From positions 38,765 to 102,764 of the forward strand of contig JANXMY010000082.1 in NCBI GenBank assembly GCA_025354405.1: a DNA stretch of 64,000 nt, read 5' to 3'. Shown in pieces: positions 25,778-34,503 of the stretch (position 1 is the stretch's first letter; the number at the start of each line of letters is the position of its first letter). This DNA comes from Armatimonadota bacterium (lineage in GTDB: Bacteria > Armatimonadota > Armatimonadia > Armatimonadales > Capsulimonadaceae). Under the pieces are notes generated by a model. The model was not told where the DNA came from. It saw only the letters and a program-made list of their open reading frames with translations, and made no database searches. A program made the position numbers and the translations under genes.

Positions 25778-26587
25778 ATGAACTCCTCCCCGCTCCGGCA
25801 CTCCCTCGGCGGCACCTTGGCCGGGCTTGCACTGCTGACTTTGGGCACCCCAGCGACGGCGCAAATCGCGAATGGCGGTTTTGAAACAAACTATGCCTCC
25901 TGGACTACGACGGGCAGCGCATTGATTGTGACATCGGCTTTTGGCGACACCCCAACACAGGGAAACAAACAGGCACTTCTCTCTAACGATGCGACTGCGG
26001 GCGATTACGGAAGCGGCTCCAAAAGCGCATCCGCGTTGGAAGCCGCGCTGAGTATCAATGCCGGAGCACTGTCCGGGCTGGGCAATGGATCCGCCAACAA
26101 CGGCTCGGGAATTGCGCAGTCGTTCACCATCTTCACGCCCCAAAGCCTGCATCTTAGCTTCAGCTATGACTTTCTGACTTCGGAAGACCCAAGCTTTCCC
26201 CCGTTCAATCCCGATTTCGCGTTCGTCTCAATCTCCAGCACGTCAGTGCCGGCCGAACGCAGCGTGACCCGGTTCGCCCAGGTCAGCGATGCAACGTTGT
26301 CTGAGACTTTATCCCCTGGTCCGCCCTCACCCACGGCAGGAGATTTCTTGACAGAAACAGGATACCATACGTTCCTTCTCCAGAAAACACTGCTGGCAGG
26401 CACCTACTCGCTGGGCTTTGGCGTGGTCAACGCCAACACCAGCGACATTGGATCCGCACTTCTGCTCGACAATATCCAGGCGCAGCTCGTTCCAGTGCCT
26501 GAAATGGGAACCAGCCTGTCTCTTGTCCTCCTCTGTGGACTAGGGCTGCTTTCGTGTGTGAAACGACGGATTTGCCCTGGAGCATAA
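25778..26587 (+). CDS. PEP-CTERM-like exported protein
   Basis: A 269-residue secreted protein. ATG 25778 is preferred (AAAGG 9 bp upstream); ATG 25769 adds three residues. Signal peptide GGTLAGLALLTLGTPATAQ, then IANGGFETNYASWTTTGSAL, an opening common to PEP-CTERM proteins with a jelly-roll-like domain. The C-terminus VPVPEMGTSLSLVLLCGLGL followed by KRR is a variant sorting signal, with PEM instead of PEP. It could be an exosortase substrate of a variant class. Confidence 0.75.
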   Translation: MNSSPLRHSLGGTLAGLALLTLGTPATAQIANGGFETNYASWTTTGSALIVTSAFGDTPTQGNKQALLSNDATAGDYGSGSKSASALEAALSINAGALSGLGNGSANNGSGIAQSFTIFTPQSLHLSFSYDFLTSEDPSFPPFNPDFAFVSISSTSVPAERSVTRFAQVSDATLSETLSPGPPSPTAGDFLTETGYHTFLLQKTLLAGTYSLGFGVVNANTSDIGSALLLDNIQAQLVPVPEMGTSLSLVLLCGLGLLSCVKRRICPGA

Positions 26588-26593
26588 TGACGA

Positions 26594-26887
26594 ATGTCCG
26601 GACTAGAATTGCTCACTTTGGAAAACTTTACACCGCTGGTCGGAACGGAATTTGTTCTCACGACAAGCGATTTTCCTATGGCTTTGATGCTCAAGGAAGC
26701 GGCACCATCCGGACCAAACAGTGTCAAAGGCCGCCCCTTCAGCCTTCTATTTCACGGCCCGGCACTGCCCGCCCTGCCACAGGGCACCTATAGCCTTACA
26801 CATATAAATCTGGGCCGGACAGACATCTTTCTGGTGCCAATTAGCAGTACCGGTGAGCAGCGTGTTTACGAAGCAATTTTTGCTTAG
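26594..26887 (+). CDS. DUF6916-like small protein of tail-collar cassette
   Basis: A 97-residue protein. ELLTLENFTPLVGTEFVLTT, RPFSLLFHGPALPALPQGTY and GRTDIFLVPISST then YEAIF match the DUF6916-type small proteins that accompany genes for tail-collar (MdpB-like) proteins. Role unknown; it may be a structural partner. It starts 6 bp after the previous gene and heads a run of same-strand genes. Confidence 0.7.
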   Translation: MSGLELLTLENFTPLVGTEFVLTTSDFPMALMLKEAAPSGPNSVKGRPFSLLFHGPALPALPQGTYSLTHINLGRTDIFLVPISSTGEQRVYEAIFA

Positions 26888-26927
26888 ACCAACGCAGGAG
26901 ACCCTGCCAGCCTGAAAGGATACTCAA

Positions 26928-27437
26928 GTGTCGACACCTTTTTTAGCGGAAGTCAAGATTGTCTCGTTTAATTTTCCCCCTAAAGGATACGCATTTTGCA
27001 ATGGGCAAACTCTGCCGATCAGTCAGAATCAGGCATTGTTTTCACTCCTGGGCACGGACTATGGCGGAAATGGGCAGACGACCTTTGCTCTGCCCAACCT
27101 GCAGGGCCGCACCCCGATTCATGCGGGAAACGGATTTACACAAGGAGAACGAGCAGGGGAAGAGAATCACACCCTCAGCAGCAGCGAATTGCCTTCACAT
27201 AGCCATGCGCTTCGTGTCGTCGGCGGAGGCGGCAATACCGCTATTCCCGGCGGTAATTTGCTGGCGACCGCCCCACTAGGCCTCGGCAATGTCTACGGTC
27301 CGGCGGTCTCCCTGACACCCATGGCTTCCGAGGCAATTACCGCCGCCGGCGGAAACCAGCCGCACACGAATCTACAGCCGTATCTCGCGGTCAACTTTGT
27401 CATCGCATTGCAGGGAATTTTCCCTGCTAGAGATTAG
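26928..27437 (+). CDS. Phage tail-collar domain protein 1 (MdpB-like)
   Basis: A 169-residue protein with the tail-collar fold found at the tips of phage short tail fibres and in microcystin-dependent protein MdpB. FLAEVKIVSFNFPPKGYAFC, NGQTLPISQNQALFSLLGTD, YGGNGQTTFALPNLQGRTPI and the C-terminal QPYLAVNFVIALQGIFPARD are diagnostic. GTG start at 26928. First of three tandem paralogues about 10 bp apart. No other phage genes are present, so this is not an ordinary prophage piece. Confidence 0.88.
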   Translation: MSTPFLAEVKIVSFNFPPKGYAFCNGQTLPISQNQALFSLLGTDYGGNGQTTFALPNLQGRTPIHAGNGFTQGERAGEENHTLSSSELPSHSHALRVVGGGGNTAIPGGNLLATAPLGLGNVYGPAVSLTPMASEAITAAGGNQPHTNLQPYLAVNFVIALQGIFPARD

Positions 27438-27446
27438 GAGACTTCT

Positions 27447-27959
27447 ATGGCAGAACCATATGTCGGCGAGATCCGGATGGCCGGCTTTAACTTCGCCCCG
27501 CAGGGCTGGGCATTTTGCAATGGTCAAATCCTGGCGATTTCGGAGTTTGACACACTTTTCAATCTGATCGGCACCACGTATGGCGGTGACGGTCAGACGA
27601 CTTTCGCTCTGCCTGATCTGCAGGGCCGTCTTCCGATCCACCAGGGGCAGAGCGGCGGGACATCAAACTATGTGATCGGTGAGAGAAGTGGGACAGAGTA
27701 TATCATACTGACACTGAATCAGATGCCTGCTCATGTACATACTCTGACCGGCAGTACGGATGCCGCAGCGAGCCGCAGCCCCATCGGCACCGTACCTGCA
27801 CATTCCACGCGCGCGGTCTACGGTGCTGGTACGGGGAATGCAATGGCTCCGACAGCCCTCGCTGCTGCGGGCAGCAGTCAACCTCACGTGAATATGCAGC
27901 CTTTTGTTTGTGTGAATTTTATCATTTCGCTGTTTGGGGTCTTCCCCTCACAGAATTAA
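27447..27959 (+). CDS. Phage tail-collar domain protein 2 (MdpB-like)
   Basis: A 170-residue paralogue. EPYVGEIRMAGFNFAPQGWA, FCNGQILAISEFDTLFNLIG, YGGDGQTTFALPDLQGRLPI and QPFVCVNFIISLFGVFPSQN show the same fold. AGGAG lies 7 bp before the ATG. The variable middle (about residues 95-145) differs most from the two neighbours, which is where binding specificity would be expected. Confidence 0.88.
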   Translation: MAEPYVGEIRMAGFNFAPQGWAFCNGQILAISEFDTLFNLIGTTYGGDGQTTFALPDLQGRLPIHQGQSGGTSNYVIGERSGTEYIILTLNQMPAHVHTLTGSTDAAASRSPIGTVPAHSTRAVYGAGTGNAMAPTALAAAGSSQPHVNMQPFVCVNFIISLFGVFPSQN

Positions 27960-27968
27960 GGAGACAGG

Positions 27969-28499
27969 ATGGCAGAAGCATTCGTCGGTGAAATACGTAT
28001 TGTCGGCTTTAACTTCCCGCCCAAAGGCTGGGCGGCTTGCAATGGTCAGTTAATCCCAATTTCGCAAAACACGGCCCTTTTTTCTCTCCTGGGCACTCAG
28101 TTCGGCGGTAACGGCACGACCAACTTTGCTCTGCCAAATCTACAGGGCAGTTCAGCACTCGGTCAGGGGCAGGGAGTGGGATTGACGGATTATACTGTCG
28201 GGGAAATTGGGGGGTCTTCCGGCATTGTGCTAAGCTCGACTCAGATTCCGACACACACCCACCCGCTGAACGGGCTGAATGCAGCGGCGACTACCAGTAT
28301 CCCGACGGGGGCTGTTCCGGCCGAGGCGGCGGCAAATCCACGGTTTACGAGCCTGTATTCTACGACAGCTGCGACGGGGACAGCCGCCCCCGCCGCCGTC
28401 TCAGCTGCGGGGAATGGCACGGCACACAATAACATGCAGCCCTATCTGACAATGAATTTTGTCATCGCTTTGCAGGGAATCTTCCCACTTCGGAATTGA
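27969..28499 (+). CDS. Phage tail-collar domain protein 3 (MdpB-like)
   Basis: A 176-residue paralogue: EAFVGEIRIVGFNFPPKGWA, ACNGQLIPISQNTALFSLLG, QFGGNGTTNFALPNLQGSSA and QPYLTMNFVIALQGIFPLRN. Preceded by AAGGAGA. The three copies are diverged rather than recent duplicates, so the set is old. The next gene's open frame reaches back into its stop codon. Confidence 0.88.
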   Translation: MAEAFVGEIRIVGFNFPPKGWAACNGQLIPISQNTALFSLLGTQFGGNGTTNFALPNLQGSSALGQGQGVGLTDYTVGEIGGSSGIVLSSTQIPTHTHPLNGLNAAATTSIPTGAVPAEAAANPRFTSLYSTTAATGTAAPAAVSAAGNGTAHNNMQPYLTMNFVIALQGIFPLRN

Positions 28500-28522
28500 T
28501 TGCTCTCATTTGCTTTGAAGAA

Positions 28523-29185
28523 ATGGATACCCACATGATTGAAGTAAAACCCGATTTAATTCCCCGGCGAAAGTTTTTACGCAGTGCCGCCGTCGTCGCA
28601 GGTACGCTGACACTCGGTCTCAAAGCCGGGTCGGCGCAGGCGGCGGCATATCCCGCTGCGGCATGTCCCGCCGCGCCAGCTCTTTCGGCAGCCTACTGGA
28701 ACGGTCAGCGGCTGATCGATGCCCGGCACCTGGCTACCGGCGATCCCGCTCTTGCCCACTCCGGGGCGTGCATCAAAGTGCTGAACCACCGAGGCGGCAC
28801 TGGATTCCAGGCACTCAATGCTCACTTTCCAGTCCTGCTCGACGGGCCGGAGCAGTACGCCCCATTCCACGCGTGGACGGGAAACCCGGAGCATCCTATT
28901 GGTGCAAGCTTCACACTCCCGGTCGAGCCGGGCATAGGGATCCTGCTCTCCGCACTGCATGGCGGCACGGAAACTTTCTGTCGCCTGTACTCCGGCAGCT
29001 CGCCGGACCAGCCAAAGCTGCGTACCGGTTTATATGTCCTGGCCATCGGGCAGCCGCACTGGAACCTTTGTCATTTCGATCCTCACGGACTCCAGTCATA
29101 CAACGGCCCACTTTCGCGGCGCACTCTGGGCGGCTTGCGGTCAGCAGAATTCGGCTATCGCCTAATTTCGATCGAAGCGGTATGA
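28523..29185 (+). CDS. Tat-exported protein of unknown function in tail-collar cassette
   Basis: A 220-residue protein with twin-arginine signal PRRKFLRSAAVVAGTLTLGL ending GSAQA. The mature part is beta-rich with no recognised domain. Cysteines occur in AACPAAP, GACIKV, TFCRLY and NLCHFD. Starts at 28496, 28523 and 28535 are all in frame; none has a well-spaced ribosome site, and 28523 is the first ATG. It overlaps the downstream acetyltransferase gene by 4 bp (ATGA), which ties it to the cassette. Confidence 0.65.
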   Translation: MDTHMIEVKPDLIPRRKFLRSAAVVAGTLTLGLKAGSAQAAAYPAAACPAAPALSAAYWNGQRLIDARHLATGDPALAHSGACIKVLNHRGGTGFQALNAHFPVLLDGPEQYAPFHAWTGNPEHPIGASFTLPVEPGIGILLSALHGGTETFCRLYSGSSPDQPKLRTGLYVLAIGQPHWNLCHFDPHGLQSYNGPLSRRTLGGLRSAEFGYRLISIEAV

Positions 29186-29673
29186 CAACTACCGGACCAT
29201 TGACTCGGCGTCCAATCTCAGAGTTGGACATGCCCTTTCTGCTCAGTTTGTACACCGAAACCCGTGCCCAGGAAATGGTGAGCGTCGGCTGGTCATCTGA
29301 GCAGCAATGGGATTTTGTCCGGCAGCAGTTCACCGCTCAGCATACCGATTATCAGGCCCGGTATCCAAAAGCTGCTTACGATCTGCTCCTGCTGGGCGAT
29401 ACGCCGATCGGACGCCTCTACGTTGATCGGCGGACTGATGAAATCTCGATACTCGATATTACTCTCCTCCCCGAGTATCGGGGGCAGGGCCACGGGACAA
29501 TCCTGCTTCAGGAGCTGATCAAGGAAGCCGCGTCCCTCACCCTTCCCATTCGACTTCATGTGGAGCCGCACAACCCCGCTCGTCGCCTCTACACCCAGCT
29601 CGGCTTCATCCCCCTCACCGATAACGGTTTATATGTCTATATGGAGCATACACCGACTTCGGCTTTTCTTTGA
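29182..29673 (+). CDS. GNAT-family N-acetyltransferase
   Basis: A 163-residue acetyltransferase. ISILDITLLPEYRGQGHGTI contains the acetyl-CoA pyrophosphate-binding loop (R/Q-x-x-G-x-G: RGQGHG), and ARRLYTQLGFIPLTDNGLYV is the usual C-terminal helix and strand. The open frame runs upstream to 28663, but ATG 29182 overlapping the previous stop as ATGA is the credible start. Last gene of the tail-collar cassette; it may modify a product of that cassette, which is inference. Confidence 0.88.
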   Translation: MTTTGPLTRRPISELDMPFLLSLYTETRAQEMVSVGWSSEQQWDFVRQQFTAQHTDYQARYPKAAYDLLLLGDTPIGRLYVDRRTDEISILDITLLPEYRGQGHGTILLQELIKEAASLTLPIRLHVEPHNPARRLYTQLGFIPLTDNGLYVYMEHTPTSAFL

Positions 29674-29683
29674 GTACAGACAG

Positions 29684-29717
29684 TTCTCCTACTATTTGTT
29701 ATACTAAAGTAGGAGAA
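29684..29717. promoter_or_regulatory. mazEF promoter/operator palindrome
   Basis: TTCTCCTACT (29684-29693) and AGTAGGAGAA (29708-29717) are perfect inverted 10-mers around a 14-nt core that contains TATACT (29700-29705), a likely -10 box. The right arm includes the ribosome site AGGAG of the antitoxin gene. A site of this kind fits autoregulation by the ribbon-helix-helix antitoxin. Confidence 0.7.
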
Positions 29718-29721
29718 TAAT

Positions 29722-29976
29722 ATGCCTACCGTCAAAACAGCAATTTCAGTGGAACAAGATTTGATGGCAAAAGTTCAGGAGCTTGCCTGCACGATGAACA
29801 TCTCGCGCAGCCGAGTGTTTGCACTCGCTGCCGAGGATTTTGTGCGCCGCCAGGAAAACCGAAAATTACTGGAGAAAATTGATGCCGCTTACGAGGGAGA
29901 GCCAGACCCCAAGGATCAAATCCGGCTGAAAGCGTCCCGACGCTCCTTCCGTAAGTTAGTTGAGGGAGAATGGTAA
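29722..29976 (+). CDS. mazE: MazE-like ribbon-helix-helix antitoxin
   Basis: An 84-residue antitoxin. The N-terminal TVKTAISVEQDLMAKVQELA then MNISRSRVFALAAEDFVRRQ is a ribbon-helix-helix DNA-binding domain; the C-terminal part is charged and would wrap the toxin. It overlaps the toxin gene by 7 bp, the usual TA arrangement, and is preceded by a palindromic operator. Confidence 0.88.
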   Translation: MPTVKTAISVEQDLMAKVQELACTMNISRSRVFALAAEDFVRRQENRKLLEKIDAAYEGEPDPKDQIRLKASRRSFRKLVEGEW

Positions 29977-30326
29977 TTCGTCAAGGCGACATTTACTGGG
30001 TAGAGCTGGATGATCCGACCGGCTCCGAGCCTGGGTACAGCCATCCGCATATCATTGTCCAAAACAATGTCTTTAATTCCAGCCGAATGCGGACAGTAAC
30101 ACTGTGCCCGCTGACATCAAATCTGAGACGAGGGCAAGCCCCCGGCAATGCTGCTCTCAATCCAGGGCAAGCAGGCTTGACGAAACCAAGTGTTGTAATA
30201 GTTTCTCAAGTCTTGACCCTGGATCAATCCCAGCTTGGCGATTACATTGGCATTCTCACAAAAAGCCGCGTCGAGCAAATACTCGATGGATTGCGCCTTT
30301 TGACGGAGCCGCGCGAACTCGAATAA
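29970..30326 (+). CDS. mazF: MazF/PemK-family endoribonuclease toxin
   Basis: A 118-residue toxin of the MazF (PemK/CcdB-fold) family that cleaves mRNA at short specific sites. VIRQGDIYWVELDDPTGSEP, HPHIIVQNNVFNSSRMRTVT and KPSVVIVSQVLTLDQSQLGD are the conserved strands; the RTVT region and the Ser-Gln after VIV correspond to the catalytic pocket. All look intact, so the toxin is probably active. Recognition sequence unknown. It converges with groEL across a terminator. Confidence 0.92.
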   Translation: MVIRQGDIYWVELDDPTGSEPGYSHPHIIVQNNVFNSSRMRTVTLCPLTSNLRRGQAPGNAALNPGQAGLTKPSVVIVSQVLTLDQSQLGDYIGILTKSRVEQILDGLRLLTEPRELE

Positions 30327-30357
30327 TTTTCCTGCTTTCCACATAATGCGTGACAAG

Positions 30358-30387
30358 AAAAAAGGGGTGCGGCAATTGCCGCGCCCC
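30358..30387 (-). terminator. groEL terminator
   Basis: A 10-bp GC-rich stem with one wobble (30364-30373 with 30378-30387) and AATT loop, followed on the minus strand by a run of six T. It lies 26 bp beyond the groEL stop codon. Confidence 0.88.
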
Positions 30388-30412
30388 TTCTATTTGTTAA
30401 TTGATTACCGAT

Positions 30413-32059
<1,647 letters not shown>

Positions 32060-32353
32060 TTAGCTTTTGATCGCGTAAATCTGGTCTTCGTCCAGAATCA
32101 TCAGCTCCTGGCCATCCAGCTTCAGCTCAGTGCCACCGTACTTAGAGTAGATGACCTTGTCGCCGATGGCGACGGTCAAAACGGAGCGGGAGCCATCATC
32201 GAGAATTCGGCCGGGGCCGACAGCGAGGACTTCGCCTTCCTGGGGCTTCTGCTTCGCAGAATCGGGAAGGAAGATACCGCCGCTCGTCTGAGTCTCCGCA
32301 TCGCTGGGTTTGACCAGCACTTTGTCCGACAGGGGCCGGAAATTAACTGCCAT
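32060..32353 (-). CDS. groES: Co-chaperonin GroES (10 kDa)
   Basis: A 97-residue co-chaperonin. [20 protein letters not shown], the mobile loop [40 protein letters not shown] and [12 protein letters not shown] are canonical. First gene of the groES-groEL operon. Full length and preceded by GAGGCAA about 5 bp from the ATG. Confidence 0.98.
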   Translation of the reverse strand: MAVNFRPLSDKVLVKPSDAETQTSGGIFLPDSAKQKPQEGEVLAVGPGRILDDGSRSVLTVAIGDKVIYSKYGGTELKLDGQELMILDEDQIYAIKS

Positions 32354-32408
32354 GGTGAAATTGCCTCCTCGTCACATTTCTTCGTGATATTTTCGCGTGA
32401 AAGTTTTT

Positions 32409-32435
32409 TTGGCACTCGTGCGCCCTGAGTGCTAA
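32409..32435 (-). promoter_or_regulatory. CIRCE element (HrcA operator)
   Basis: A 9-bp inverted repeat with 9-bp spacer. The right half GAGTGCTAA (32427-32435) is perfect; the left half TTGGCACTC (32409-32417) has one change from consensus. It starts a few bases after the predicted transcription start, the standard position for HrcA repression of groESL. No hrcA gene is in the window. Confidence 0.92.
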
Positions 32436-32445
32436 AACCGATTCT

Positions 32446-32474
32446 ATTCTACTCATTTGCGCAGTATTTGTCAA
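32446..32474 (-). promoter_or_regulatory. groESL sigma-A promoter
   Basis: Minus strand: TTGACA (32469-32474), 17 bp, TAGAAT (32446-32451). The CIRCE element follows directly downstream. Confidence 0.85.
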
Positions 32475-32537
32475 GACGCTTAGATAGAATATGCCTATCT
32501 GGGGTACAAACAAATTAGGAAAATTTAGGAATAAGTA

Positions 32538-33611
32538 ATGAGCATACGTTTTGGTTTTGCCGTGAAAGTTATCGGTCATGGGGGCAATATTGCAACTATT
32601 GACGCAGATGCCGGAATGCCCTCGAATGATGCGCGGCGCTGGCAAAGCGAGCCGCATGTCCGCCAGAGCATTGAATATGTCCGCAAGATCTTTCACTATC
32701 TGCATAAAACGGACATTCATATGTATCGCATGTCTTCGGATTTTGCGCCTTACCTGACACACCCGGACATGCCGCAGTTTCATGGGCAGCTCGAGGATGC
32801 AAAGGACGAATTGGCGGAACTCGGCGCTCTTGCGCGAAGCTATGATATTCGGCTCAGCCTGCACCCCTCGCAATATATTCTGCTGAATGCTCTTGCCGAA
32901 GACGTGGCTCGAAAAAGCATCAACGATCTGAATGCTCAGGCCCGGATTCTAGAGGCGATGGGCTGCGGGCCGGAGGCCGTGGTGGTGACACACGTCGGCG
33001 GCGTTTATGGCGACCGCGCAGAAAGCCTCTCTCGCTTTATTCGTCGCTACCGGGACCTTCCGCAAGAAACAAGAGCCCGACTGGTCGTAGAAAATGACGA
33101 TGTGTCTTACCCGGTTACTGACACGCTGCGCATTCACGAGGCGACTGGATGCCCGGTAGTGTTCGACAACCTCCATCACTTCTGCTTAAATCCCGAGGGG
33201 ATTTCCATGCAGTCGGCAATATCACAAGCGCTCGCGACTTGGCCGGAGCACGTAACACCTAAAATACATTACTCTTCGACATCGACCGATTTCAACAGTG
33301 CTGTGCAAAAAGAAAAAGGGAAAACTGGCCGAGAGCGCAGTGTCACCAAGCTGCATGCGCCGATTTTAAAAGCCCATTCTGATTTTATCAATCCGATGGA
33401 GTTCATTTTATTCTGGGAAGCCGTTGGTGGAAATGCTCTTCGCCCCTTCGATATTATGCTGGAAGCGAAGGCTAAAGATGTCGCACTGCTGCGCTTGCGA
33501 CGGGAGCTGAGTCGTCAGCGAGAAATCCGATTCGACATCGATTTACCCGCCCAAAATAGTGCCGAAGAAAAAGTTACAGATGCCGCCAAATCAGACCATA
33601 ATATACTATAA
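32538..33611 (+). CDS. uvsE: UV damage endonuclease UvsE
   Basis: A 357-residue TIM-barrel endonuclease that nicks 5' of UV photoproducts. RFGFAVKVIGHGG at the N-terminus, YRMSSDFAPYLTHPDMPQFH, RLSLHPSQYILLNA, THVGGVYGDR and LVVENDDVSYPVTDTL contain the metal ligands (His, Glu, Asp) of the family. The C-terminal about 30 residues are variable. AGGAATAAGTA precedes the ATG. It is divergent from groES. UvsE homologues occur in Bacillus, Deinococcus and many sun-exposed bacteria. Confidence 0.92.
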   Translation: MSIRFGFAVKVIGHGGNIATIDADAGMPSNDARRWQSEPHVRQSIEYVRKIFHYLHKTDIHMYRMSSDFAPYLTHPDMPQFHGQLEDAKDELAELGALARSYDIRLSLHPSQYILLNALAEDVARKSINDLNAQARILEAMGCGPEAVVVTHVGGVYGDRAESLSRFIRRYRDLPQETRARLVVENDDVSYPVTDTLRIHEATGCPVVFDNLHHFCLNPEGISMQSAISQALATWPEHVTPKIHYSSTSTDFNSAVQKEKGKTGRERSVTKLHAPILKAHSDFINPMEFILFWEAVGGNALRPFDIMLEAKAKDVALLRLRRELSRQREIRFDIDLPAQNSAEEKVTDAAKSDHNIL

Positions 33612-33761
33612 TAGAAGCCCAGAATATGATATAATAAGAAGGTATAATGCGCACACGAAGCCTCCAAATCAACATCGCGCTTTTTTCGAACATCATTCCG
33701 CCGGTGCCCGTCGTTTTTACCCGGGCGGGATCATCGGCAATACAACTGGGAGGTGGACTTT

Positions 33762-34130
33762 ATGAGTAATATGCGGACCTCGATCAAGTGCAACTGTGGC
33801 CAGCGCATCATTGCGAAGGACGTTATGCAGCACGGCTACTATCTTCGCCTCTTCGGTCCAAGTTTCGTCTACGTCAAATTCCGCTGTTCGCACTGTAAAA
33901 AGTTAGGCGAACAGTTCATCAAGCAGGAAGAATGGGAAGACGGTATTCTCAAAGACAGCACCATTGAGCTGTCTCATGACGAAACAGAGCAGTTCACCGC
34001 GCAGGGTGCGATCAGTATCAACGAAGTCATTGATTTTCACTTTGAGCTGGAAAAGATGTCAGACCTTAAGTCACTTGCGGCACTGATACCGCCCAAAAAA
34101 CAAAAAACACGCTCCACGCCTCATTCCTGA
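33762..34130 (+). CDS. Zinc-ribbon protein of unknown function
   Basis: A 122-residue protein. ATG 33762 has GGGAGG 8 bp upstream; an upstream in-frame codon at 33753 overlaps that site. SIKCNCGQRIIAKDVMQHGY and VKFRCSHCKKLGEQF give two Cys pairs (CxC and CxxC) that could bind one zinc. The rest is acidic and helical. It is a stand-alone gene with its own terminator. No function can be assigned. Confidence 0.7.
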   Translation: MSNMRTSIKCNCGQRIIAKDVMQHGYYLRLFGPSFVYVKFRCSHCKKLGEQFIKQEEWEDGILKDSTIELSHDETEQFTAQGAISINEVIDFHFELEKMSDLKSLAALIPPKKQKTRSTPHS

Positions 34131-34150
34131 GGAATAGCATTTTCTTATCC

Positions 34151-34181
34151 GCCGGAGCTGGCCGTCCCGCTCCGGCTTTTT
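34151..34181 (+). terminator. Rho-independent terminator
   Basis: An 8-bp stem (34151-34158 with 34169-34176), 10-nt loop and five T. It ends the zinc-ribbon gene and separates it from gatC. Confidence 0.88.
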
Positions 34182-34199
34182 CATGACAGGAATACCATC

Positions 34200-34496
34200 A
34201 TGGCTGAACAACTTACATTCGATCAAGTCTCTCGCGTCGCTTTTCTCGCGCGACTGGAACTGTCAGCGGGCGAAAAGACACGTCTCACAACCGATCTCAA
34301 TGGAATTATCAGCCAGTTTGAGCGGCTGCAGGAGCTCGACACGGACGGAGTACCGCCGACTTCACATTCCCTTCCTCTGCAGAACGTTTTTCGTGAAGAT
34401 GTGGTTCTGCCCTCGCTCTCCCGCGAAGCCGCGACCGCGAATGCTACGGAGAAGCGCGACGGCAACTTTATCGTACCGCAGATCATGGAAGACTAG
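34200..34496 (+). CDS. gatC: Asp/Glu-tRNA amidotransferase subunit GatC
   Basis: A 98-residue subunit of the GatCAB amidotransferase, which forms Gln-tRNA or Asn-tRNA from the mischarged Glu- or Asp-tRNA. LTFDQVSRVAFLARLELSAG, FERLQELDTDGVPPTSH and LREDV-like FREDVVLPSLSREAATANAT are the family blocks. AGGAATACCATC precedes the ATG. gatA and gatB do not follow; the amidase at 37485 is not a convincing GatA. Confidence 0.93.
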   Translation: MAEQLTFDQVSRVAFLARLELSAGEKTRLTTDLNGIISQFERLQELDTDGVPPTSHSLPLQNVFREDVVLPSLSREAATANATEKRDGNFIVPQIMED

Positions 34497-34503
34497 AGTC
34501 TTT

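Noticed and set aside
26928..28499. Prophage or tailocin remnant
   Set aside because: Only collar-domain genes are present; no structural, lysis, integrase or regulatory phage genes occur in the window, and the genes are intact and evenly spaced.
28663..29181. N-terminal extension of the GNAT gene
   Set aside because: It overlaps the Tat protein gene in another frame, is Arg/Pro-rich and out of family; ATG 29182 with ATGA overlap is the better start.
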